Of a stretch of 5,608 nucleotides of DNA, positions 1-5,608 are shown one piece after another. The DNA lies in the NCBI GenBank assembly GCA_003152595.1, contig PMAM01000175.1, forward strand, positions 3,934 through 9,541, written 5' to 3'. Under the pieces are notes generated by a model. It did no database searches. It saw only the letters and a program-made list of their open reading frames with translations, and was not told where the DNA came from. How positions within the stretch are numbered: the stretch's first letter is position 1; the number at the start of each line of letters is the position of its first letter. Source of the DNA: Acidobacterium sp. (GTDB lineage Bacteria; Acidobacteriota; Terriglobia; Terriglobales; Acidobacteriaceae). The translations under genes were made by a program, and so were the position numbers.

Positions 1-20
1 GAACCGGACACTTGCGCGCG

Positions 21-1295
21 ATGAGAATCGTTTTTTCCACCTACGGCACCTTCGGCGATGTGAACCCGCTGATTGCCCTGTCGCTGGAGCTGAAACGCCG
101 CGGGCACAAACCGGTGCTGGCGATTCCGGAGATGTTTCGACCGAAGGTCGAGCCGCTCGGAATCGGGTTTGCTCCAGTGCGTCCCGAGCAGGATCCCAAC
201 GACACGCGGCTTATCGCCATGATTTACGACATCAAACATGGGACCGAGACGGGGCTCCGTAAATTTCTCTTCCCTTCTCTGCGCGAGAGCTACCAGGACC
301 TGATGGCCGCGGTAGAGGCAGACGGCGGCGCCGATCTGCTGGTGACGGGCGAACTGGCCTATGCAGGACCGATCGTCGCGGAGAAGACCCGCGTGCCGTG
401 GGCGTCCTATGTGCTGGCGCCGTTCTCGTTCTTCTCCGGCTACGATCCGCCGGTGCTGCCGCCGTACCCACTTCTGGCGAAAATGCAGGAGGCTGTTCCG
501 GCGCTTGGCCATGTGGTTGCGCGGTTTGCTCGCTTCGTAACGCGGAAGTGGCCGGAGCCGGTCTACGAGCTGCGCCGTGAGCTGGGAATGTCGCGGGGCA
601 GGGATCCCATCTTCGACGCGAAGCATTCCGAGAGCCTGGTGATCGCACTGTATTCGCGCGTGATGGGCGAGCCGCAGCCGGACTGGCCGACGGCGGTGAA
701 GATCACGGGGTTCGCGTTCTACGACGGTACCGGATCGGAAGGCGTGTTGCCCCCGGAGCTGGCGGCATTTCTTGAGAAGGGCCCCGCTCCACTGGTGTTC
801 ACGCTGGGATCGGCGGCGGTGATGCATGCCGGCGATTTCTACGAGCAAAGTGCGGAGGCTGTCGAGATTCTGGGACAGCGTGCTGTGCTACTGATCGGGG
901 CGGACGATCGGAATCTGCCAAAACGCAAACTGCCGGAGTCAATTTGCATCGCGCGGTATGCGCCGTACTCGAAGATTTTTCCGCGTGCTTCGGTGATCAT
1001 CCATCAGGCCGGCATCGGAACGACAGCGCAGGCACTGCGCGCGGGACGGCCAATGCTTTTGATGCCCTACAGCCACGATCAGCCGGACAATGCTCGGCGC
1101 GTGCGCCGGCTGGGCGTCGCCGAGGTGCTGGGCCGAAAGCAGTACAAGGCAAAGCCGGCGGCCCGTTTGATCGCGCAACTGCTTTCGGACGAGGCTTACC
1201 GCGCCCGCGCGATTGCGGTCGCAGAAAAGGTCGCAGGCGAGAACGGCACGGTTACGGCCTGCGATGCTCTGGAAGCCGTGCGGCCGCGGACCTGA
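21..1295 (+). CDS. GT1/MGT-family glycosyltransferase (UDP-glucuronosyl/UDP-glucosyltransferase type)
   Basis: A 424-residue GT-B fold enzyme predicted to transfer a sugar from a nucleotide-sugar donor to a small, probably lipophilic or secondary-metabolite acceptor; neither sugar nor acceptor can be read from sequence. The N-terminal acceptor half opens with a beta strand and Gly-rich loop (MRIVFSTYGTFGDVNP, residues 1-16). Asp13 sits where many family members have the catalytic His of a GHVNP motif; GDV is also found in sterol glucosyltransferase-like relatives. The C-terminal donor half has TLGSAA (about 261-266) and the UGT signature HQAGIGTTAQAL (328-339), followed by GRPMLLMPYSHDQPDNARR (342-360), where Asp353-Gln354 would contact the donor sugar. 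Length is normal for bacterial MGT enzymes. No signal peptide or membrane segment is evident, so it is probably cytosolic. ATG at 21 is preferred over an in-frame TTG at 12 because the family begins directly with the first strand. No clear Shine-Dalgarno precedes it. It converges on comEC. Confidence 0.9.
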   Translation: MRIVFSTYGTFGDVNPLIALSLELKRRGHKPVLAIPEMFRPKVEPLGIGFAPVRPEQDPNDTRLIAMIYDIKHGTETGLRKFLFPSLRESYQDLMAAVEADGGADLLVTGELAYAGPIVAEKTRVPWASYVLAPFSFFSGYDPPVLPPYPLLAKMQEAVPALGHVVARFARFVTRKWPEPVYELRRELGMSRGRDPIFDAKHSESLVIALYSRVMGEPQPDWPTAVKITGFAFYDGTGSEGVLPPELAAFLEKGPAPLVFTLGSAAVMHAGDFYEQSAEAVEILGQRAVLLIGADDRNLPKRKLPESICIARYAPYSKIFPRASVIIHQAGIGTTAQALRAGRPMLLMPYSHDQPDNARRVRRLGVAEVLGRKQYKAKPAARLIAQLLSDEAYRARAIAVAEKVAGENGTVTACDALEAVRPRT

Positions 1296-1328
1296 CACTT
1301 TCTTCGGGACTGCCGGTTAAATGCGCGA

Positions 1329-4094
1329 TCAGCGGGAGTCTGCGGCCCAGACTGCGGCACGAACTGACTTTCCGTCGAAATAGAACGTCGACAGGCCCAG
1401 CGTATCCGTGCGGAACGTGCGGACCTGTCCATTCTGAAGTTCGTCGAGAACTTCGGGCCGAGGATGACCATAGAAATTTCGCCGACCAACGGAGATGGCC
1501 GCCCAGGAGGGCGAGACGGCGGCAAGGAAATCCGGCGTTGTCGACGTGCGACTGCCGTGATGGCCGATTTTGAGAAAGTCTGACTGGAGCCCTCCTCTCG
1601 CCAGCATGCGCTTTTCGCTCGGATCTTCGGCGTCCCCCTCGAGCAGTGCGCGGGTATCGCCGAAGCGCATTTGTAACACCAGGGAGTCGTTATTCCCGGG
1701 GTTTGCCGCCGGCTGGTATGCGGGCTCAGGCGCGAGCACGCGAACGCGAACGCTGTCGAAATCAAATATGTCACCGGCGCTGTGACGAATCACGTGTGTT
1801 CTCACGCTTTGAGCGTCGGCAAGGACAGCGTCGTAGGCGACGGAGTGCGGATTGATGCCAATCCACAGCTCCCGCGGACGAAAATTCGCGATCACGGCCG
1901 GCATGCCGCCGATGTGGTCGGCGTGGGCGTGGGTAATGGCTACAGCGTCGAGGCTCCTGATGCCGCGGGCCCAGAGAACGGGCGAGACAACATCGTCTCC
2001 GATGTCGAAGTTGCTGCCGTGGGCATTGGGATCGGTGGCGTTGGGGCCGCCGGCGCCCACGATACCGCCGGCGTCGATGAGTAGTGTTTTGCCGTGGGGC
2101 GTCACTATCAGAATCGAATCACCCTGGCCGACGTCGATCGTTGAAATCTCGAGAACGCCATCGCGATGAAGCAGGGGACGCGGCCAGATCGTCACTGCGG
2201 CTGCCGCCAGCAGCACCGCTGCGGAAGAGAGAATCGCGTAGCGGCGCTGCCGGATCAGGATCAAAGCAGCAGCGGTCAGGCCGATTACTGCGGCAATAGC
2301 GACTGGACTGGGCGGCGGGATGCGGAGATCTCCCAGACGCATCGCTCCGAAGAAACGTACCAGAAGGCTGACGCCGTGCAGAAGCACAGCAACCGCCAGA
2401 GCCGGCAGCATCGCCAGTTTGGGCACGACGATCACAACCAGGAGAGTTGCCAGAGCGAGTGGCAGGAGAACTCCGAGGAGCGGAACGATCAGAATGTTCA
2501 CGGGCAGCGCGACGGCTGTGATGCGATGGAAGTAGATGGCCATGGGCGCGGCCATGAAGAGCTCGATCGCGAGAGAAGTGACGACCAGTTCGACGACCAG
2601 AAGAAAGAATTGCACGAGGCGTGGGAGGAAATTGAACGCGACGTGTGCACCGATGATCGGTCGGAGACCGGTGGCAAACATGCGCAGGATCACGCGGAAC
2701 TGCGCAACATGCGGCGGCAAGCCAGGATCGATGGGGCGCAGCCATAGTTCGCGAGTGGCCCGGAGATACGGGCCAAAGGTTCTCTCCGCGATGGGGACGG
2801 CGATGCCTGCTACCGCGAAAACCGACAACAGGGTCATCTGAAAACCCGCATCGAGAAGCGCCGCGGGATCGATCACCATGATGGCGAGCGCGGCGAAGCC
2901 AATCGCATTCAGGGGATGACGCTCGCGCCAGAGCATTCGGCCGCAAAGATAGAGGGCGCCCATCCAGAAGGCGCGCTGGACGGGTTGACCAAAGCCGGTG
3001 AAAAGAGCGTAGGCCAGCGCGAGGGCGATCGTCACGAACGATGCTGCGATGCGCGGAAAACGAACTCGGCGGGCAATGAAGAAGACGAGACCGGAGAAAA
3101 TCGCCAGATGCATGCCCGAGACGACGAGCAGGTGAAAGGAGCCGGTGCGCTCGAAGCCGACACGGAGCCGATGGCCGAGAAGGGAGCGATCGCCTGTGAG
3201 CATGGCCGTAAGCATCGCGGCGTCGTCGCGGGAAAGGAGCGAAAATCCGGGGACACGATTCATTCCCGGTTCGTCGGCGAGGCTGACGAGGCGCTCGCTC
3301 GCAGCCTGCTGCATGGAACGAATCCAGCAGAGTAAGCCGGGGCTTGCATTTGTAATACTCACGGTCGCCTGATCGGCATGGGCGCTGCCGAGTGCGGCAA
3401 TCCCCTGCTGGCGAAGCCACGCGGAAGCGTCCCATACACCAGGATCGAGGAATCTCTCTTCGGTATGCAGCGCAGCGGGTCCCGTGAAGGAGGCTCCGCA
3501 GGCAATTCGTGGGAGCGGCGTATCGGCGGGAGCATAGAGGGTGAGGCGCAGTCCTTCGGGCGACGGCAGTGGCCGACCGTCAACGGTGGCGACGCGGAGG
3601 TCGATTTGCTGACTGTGCTCGTGCCGCAACACTTCGGAGTAGGGAGCGAAGGTATCGATGAGGCGAATGGCGGTGGTACGGATCACGATGCCGGAGACAA
3701 CGTGGGTTGTCGCGATGTGTGCGTGCCGGATGGCGGGAGTCGAGGCCGGCGTCGAAAATGCGATGCGTTGCAGCGGAGTGAAAAGGGGTGGCCTCGGCTG
3801 CGCTTCGGAGCAGAAGAAGCCGAGAATGACTCCAAGTGAGGCTGCGGCTACTAATGCGACGCGCGGCGCGCGGAAGGTGGCGATCGTTGTAACGGAAAAG
3901 ATGAGAGCGAGACCGAAGAGCAGGTGTGCGGGGAGGAGCCAGAGCCAGTGCGAAACGGCCGCGCCGCCAGCAAAGCAGACCGCAATGAGGAGCATGGGCG
4001 CGGCGAGGAGCGCGGGGGTTTGGGCGTGCGCCTCTGAGGGGTTGGCCGGGCCGGCACGAGCCGAAGATTCCGGAATGGCGAGGGAGGCGGCCAT
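1329..4094 (-). CDS. comEC: ComEC/Rec2 family competence DNA-uptake channel with C-terminal metallo-beta-lactamase domain
   Basis: A 921-residue inner-membrane protein of the ComEC/Rec2 family, which forms the channel passing single-stranded DNA into the cytoplasm during natural transformation. An Ala-rich tail of about 28 residues precedes hydrophobic segments at about 29-95. A soluble DUF4131/OB-fold-like region follows (about 130-250), ending in the family signature LDPGVWDASAWLRQQGIAAL (216-235). The polytopic Competence domain (about 285-635) contains LTGDRSLL (299-306), HLLVVSGMHLAIFSG (321-335) and many membrane helices. The C-terminal metallo-beta-lactamase-like domain (about 645-915) has IDVGQGDSILI (653-663), THAHADHIGG (721-730, with the full HxHxDH metal site), NNDSLVL (801-807), LLEGDAE (817-823), KIGHHGS (842-848) and GHPRPE (876-881), so nuclease residues look intact. 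All three family domains are present; length is at the upper end of the range. The ATG at 4094 lies 24 bases after the rlmD stop, with GAGG 12 bases upstream. No frameshift is seen. A DNA-uptake role is inferred from family; orphan comEC genes also exist in species not known to be transformable. Confidence 0.95.
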   Translation of the reverse strand: MAASLAIPESSARAGPANPSEAHAQTPALLAAPMLLIAVCFAGGAAVSHWLWLLPAHLLFGLALIFSVTTIATFRAPRVALVAAASLGVILGFFCSEAQPRPPLFTPLQRIAFSTPASTPAIRHAHIATTHVVSGIVIRTTAIRLIDTFAPYSEVLRHEHSQQIDLRVATVDGRPLPSPEGLRLTLYAPADTPLPRIACGASFTGPAALHTEERFLDPGVWDASAWLRQQGIAALGSAHADQATVSITNASPGLLCWIRSMQQAASERLVSLADEPGMNRVPGFSLLSRDDAAMLTAMLTGDRSLLGHRLRVGFERTGSFHLLVVSGMHLAIFSGLVFFIARRVRFPRIAASFVTIALALAYALFTGFGQPVQRAFWMGALYLCGRMLWRERHPLNAIGFAALAIMVIDPAALLDAGFQMTLLSVFAVAGIAVPIAERTFGPYLRATRELWLRPIDPGLPPHVAQFRVILRMFATGLRPIIGAHVAFNFLPRLVQFFLLVVELVVTSLAIELFMAAPMAIYFHRITAVALPVNILIVPLLGVLLPLALATLLVVIVVPKLAMLPALAVAVLLHGVSLLVRFFGAMRLGDLRIPPPSPVAIAAVIGLTAAALILIRQRRYAILSSAAVLLAAAAVTIWPRPLLHRDGVLEISTIDVGQGDSILIVTPHGKTLLIDAGGIVGAGGPNATDPNAHGSNFDIGDDVVSPVLWARGIRSLDAVAITHAHADHIGGMPAVIANFRPRELWIGINPHSVAYDAVLADAQSVRTHVIRHSAGDIFDFDSVRVRVLAPEPAYQPAANPGNNDSLVLQMRFGDTRALLEGDAEDPSEKRMLARGGLQSDFLKIGHHGSRTSTTPDFLAAVSPSWAAISVGRRNFYGHPRPEVLDELQNGQVRTFRTDTLGLSTFYFDGKSVRAAVWAADSR

Positions 4095-4106
4095 TGCGAA
4101 GGCTCG

Positions 4107-4110
4107 CCTC
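4107..4110 (-). promoter_or_regulatory. Probable ribosome binding site of comEC
   Basis: GAGG on the minus strand lies within the 24-base gap after the rlmD stop codon, 12 bases before the comEC ATG. The spacing is slightly long, and a second purine patch (GGCGAG, about 8 bases before the ATG) may contribute. No in-frame start codon lies between the stop codon of rlmD and this ATG, which supports the chosen start. There is no room for an independent promoter in the gap itself. Confidence 0.45.
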
Positions 4111-4118
4111 AGGAAAAT

Positions 4119-5402
4119 TCAGTCCAGCGAGAGGTGGGTGACGCTCTCGAGATGGAAGGTCTGCGGGAAGAGGTCCAGCAGGTGCATTTGATTGAGGCGA
4201 TAGCCGAATTGTACGAGCGCGGCGAGGTCGCGGCTGAGCGTTGCCGCATCACAGGAAACGTAGGTAATCTTGCGCGGCCGGATTTTTCCCAGGCCAGCGG
4301 TGACTTCAGGACCCAGGCCAGCGCGGGGTGGATCGACCACAACGAAATCCGGTGTGGGATGGCGTTGCGTCGCAGCCAGACGAAGGAAGGCCGCCGTGTC
4401 CGCAGCTACAACTCGGTGCTTCGTGCCACGAAGATTCTCGCGCAGGTCGCGCACGGCGGAGGGGGACGACTCGACGGCGGCGACGCTGGAAAAAGACTGC
4501 CCGAGCGGCACGGAGAACAGACCCACACCGGCGTAGAGGTCCCACGCGATGGCGCCCGTTTCGCCGTCCGTTACGAGACGAACCAGGGGATCGACGAGAA
4601 AGCGATTCACTTGAAAAAACGAGCCGAGGCTGACCCTGTATTTGGAATCGGCACCCGCGTAGAAAAGAGACTCTGAGCCGGCGTGGGCGAGAAGGCGGCC
4701 TGGGGCACGACCCTTTTCCGCCTCGAACAGACCAACCCCCCGCACTTCAGGAAGAATTTGTCGCAGCCACAGAGACGTTTTATCCAGTAGCTGTTTCGAG
4801 GCGACCGCTGAGCGGTCCATCCACAGACAAACGATCAAGCTGGATTCAGTCGGATCGGTAAAGAGTTCGATGTCGGTTACAACTGTGGCCAGCCGTGAGC
4901 CCGCACTATCGCGAGTCAGAGTCTGCATCGCGCGCTGGAGAATCGGCGCAGCGATGGGACAGGAGTCGACGGGCAGAATGTCGTGAGAATTGCGGAATTT
5001 GTAACCGAGCGAGAAGGGATTCTTTTGCACGTGCAGCCGTATGCGGTTGCGATAGCCGAACGGCTCCGCGGTAATGGCATGAATCTCGGGAAGGTCGCGG
5101 AGGTGAGCGCGCTCGAGCGACTCGCGCAGGATCGCGAGCTTCATCTCAACCTGCGCCGGGTAGGCGGCATGCTGATAGTGACAGCCCCCGCATCGCCCGA
5201 AGTACGGACACGGCGGTTGCACGCGCGCGGGGCTGGGCTCGACGACGGACTGGAGTTCCGCTTTCGCAAAACCGCCCTTGTCCTGGGTGATGGTCGCCTC
5301 GACCTCTTCGCCGGGCAGAGTGAGGGGAACGAAGACAGCTTTCCCGTCGGCGCGAGCCAGGCCCGATCCGCCATAGACCGGCTTTTCAATACGCAGTTTC
5401 AC
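4119..5402 (-). CDS. rlmD: SAM-dependent RNA uracil-5-methyltransferase, RlmD/TrmA (RumA) family with 4Fe-4S motif
   Basis: A 427-residue cytosolic enzyme that methylates carbon 5 of a uridine in RNA using SAM. Members modify 23S rRNA (RlmC, RlmD) or tRNA U54 (TrmA-like); the exact target cannot be settled here, so the symbol is by family resemblance. An N-terminal TRAM/OB domain (about 1-55, starting KLRIEKPVYGGSGLA) would grip RNA. Cys65, Cys71 and Cys74 (CPYFGRCGGC) plus Cys148 (DSCPIA) form the 4Fe-4S pattern of RlmD-type enzymes. FGYRNR (115-120) and SFFQVN (261-266) are family motifs. The methyltransferase fold shows SAM motif DLYAGVGLFS (288-297), Glu311 after strand 2, VVVDPPRAGL (354-363), the nucleophile Cys384 in YVSCDAATLSRD (381-392), and catalytic Glu419 in HLES (417-420). 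Length matches the family. The start is GTG; an in-frame TGA lies eight codons upstream and no better start exists. It sits 10 bases after the preceding gene and 24 before comEC, pointing to an operon. Motif I has Ala where many members have Cys, a tolerated position. Confidence 0.94.
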   Translation of the reverse strand: MKLRIEKPVYGGSGLARADGKAVFVPLTLPGEEVEATITQDKGGFAKAELQSVVEPSPARVQPPCPYFGRCGGCHYQHAAYPAQVEMKLAILRESLERAHLRDLPEIHAITAEPFGYRNRIRLHVQKNPFSLGYKFRNSHDILPVDSCPIAAPILQRAMQTLTRDSAGSRLATVVTDIELFTDPTESSLIVCLWMDRSAVASKQLLDKTSLWLRQILPEVRGVGLFEAEKGRAPGRLLAHAGSESLFYAGADSKYRVSLGSFFQVNRFLVDPLVRLVTDGETGAIAWDLYAGVGLFSVPLGQSFSSVAAVESSPSAVRDLRENLRGTKHRVVAADTAAFLRLAATQRHPTPDFVVVDPPRAGLGPEVTAGLGKIRPRKITYVSCDAATLSRDLAALVQFGYRLNQMHLLDLFPQTFHLESVTHLSLD

Positions 5403-5412
5403 GGTCGGGTGC

Positions 5413-5608
5413 TTACTCCTGTTTCATATAGAAGAGGCTAAGCCGCGGAAGACTGTGCCGCTCGAGCAGGCGTTTGTGGAGGAACTGCTGCTCGATCTGG
5501 CGAATCTGCAGGGCCTGCATGCGGCGGCGGTAGGGAGCAAGTTCGCTGGCGCTTTGTTCGCGAAGGGCGGTGAGTTCAGCCTCCGGTGTTGTGGCGATCA
5601 GAGTATTG
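5413..5608 (-). CDS. C-terminal part of an unrecognised protein (runs off the right edge)
   Basis: A minus-strand frame stays open from the right edge of the window to a TAA at 5415-5413 and shows the last 64 residues of a protein whose start lies outside. I do not recognise the family. The visible part is rich in Arg, Gln and Glu and looks largely helical (for example MQALQIRQIEQQFLHKRLLE), ending in a more hydrophobic tail, LPRLSLFYMKQE. No membrane segment, metal site or catalytic motif is visible. Coding is supported by strong G/C preference at third codon positions (18 of the 20 codons from the internal ATG at 5520) and by position: it ends 10 bases before rlmD, on the same strand, and its last codons contain the rlmD Shine-Dalgarno. 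It is probably the upstream member of the rlmD-comEC operon. The function is unknown. Confidence 0.68.
   Translation of the reverse strand, partial: NTLIATTPEAELTALREQSASELAPYRRRMQALQIRQIEQQFLHKRLLERHSLPRLSLFYMKQE
5416..5420 (-). promoter_or_regulatory. Shine-Dalgarno of rlmD embedded in the end of the upstream gene
   Basis: AGGAG on the minus strand lies 13 bases upstream of the rlmD GTG codon. It is made from the last sense codons of the preceding reading frame (CAG GAG, followed immediately by TAA). The spacing is longer than ideal. Its position means ribosomes finishing the upstream gene pass over the rlmD initiation region, which is consistent with translational coupling. This is inferred from arrangement only. 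Confidence 0.5.

Noticed and set aside
12..20. Upstream in-frame TTG start for the glycosyltransferase, adding three residues
   Set aside because: TTG is a weaker start, there is no ribosome site at suitable distance, and family members begin directly with the first strand (MRIVFSTYG).
1337..1353. Inverted repeat AGTCTG/CAGACT with a five-base loop near the comEC stop codon
   Set aside because: The stem is only six base pairs, lies inside the comEC coding end and has no following T-run, so it does not qualify as an intrinsic terminator.
944..1573. A 209-codon plus-strand frame spanning the end of the glycosyltransferase and the end of comEC
   Set aside because: It overlaps two well-supported genes and its translation has low-complexity Arg/Gly/Ala composition with no motif.
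1196..1774. A 192-codon minus-strand frame overlapping both gene ends
   Set aside because: It is a shadow frame of comEC and of the glycosyltransferase, rich in Arg, Ser and Pro without any domain signal.
2166..2747. A 193-codon plus-strand open frame antisense to comEC, rich in Asp, Glu and Gln
   Set aside because: It is the antisense image of the comEC membrane domain. There is no ribosome site worth noting, no recognisable domain, and the composition follows from reversing codons for hydrophobic residues.
2119..3435. A 438-codon open frame on the minus strand in another frame of comEC
   Set aside because: It lies wholly inside comEC, which has every family motif in its own frame. The translation is dominated by Arg, Ser, His and Pro with no domain, as expected from an alternative frame of GC-rich DNA.
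4983..5441. A 152-codon plus-strand frame opposite the 5' part of rlmD
   Set aside because: It is antisense to the TRAM and Fe-S region, whose Cys and RNA-binding motifs are clear on the minus strand.

Overview
The window is GC-rich and densely coding, with no mobile element, CRISPR array, RNA gene or long non-coding stretch. It looks like chromosomal DNA of a free-living bacterium. The style of the ComEC and RNA methyltransferase proteins suggests an Acidobacteriota (Terriglobia-like) genome. That assignment is an inference from protein flavour and base composition, not a demonstrated fact.

Layout: one plus-strand gene at the left (21-1295) encodes a GT1/MGT-type glycosyltransferase. It converges on a minus-strand cluster that fills the rest of the window, with only 33 bases between the two stop codons. 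Read in its own direction (right to left), the cluster has three members. The first is the C-terminal end of an unrecognised gene (5608-5413). The second is a 23S rRNA/tRNA uracil-5-methyltransferase of the RlmD/TrmA family (5402-4119). The third is a full-length ComEC/Rec2 DNA-uptake channel with a C-terminal metallo-beta-lactamase-like domain (4094-1329). The gaps are 10 and 24 bases, so co-transcription and perhaps translational coupling are likely. The promoter of this cluster must lie beyond the right edge.

Functionally, the glycosyltransferase probably decorates a small lipophilic acceptor or secondary metabolite. The methyltransferase modifies a uridine in RNA using SAM and carries an iron-sulphur cluster motif. 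ComEC imports single-stranded DNA across the inner membrane in natural transformation. The methyltransferase and ComEC share no pathway, so the cluster looks like housekeeping co-transcription. I found no convincing undescribed system. The points worth a second look are the unidentified partial gene, a possible ATGA overlap at the left edge, the terminator-less convergent junction, and a few residue substitutions in otherwise canonical motifs.
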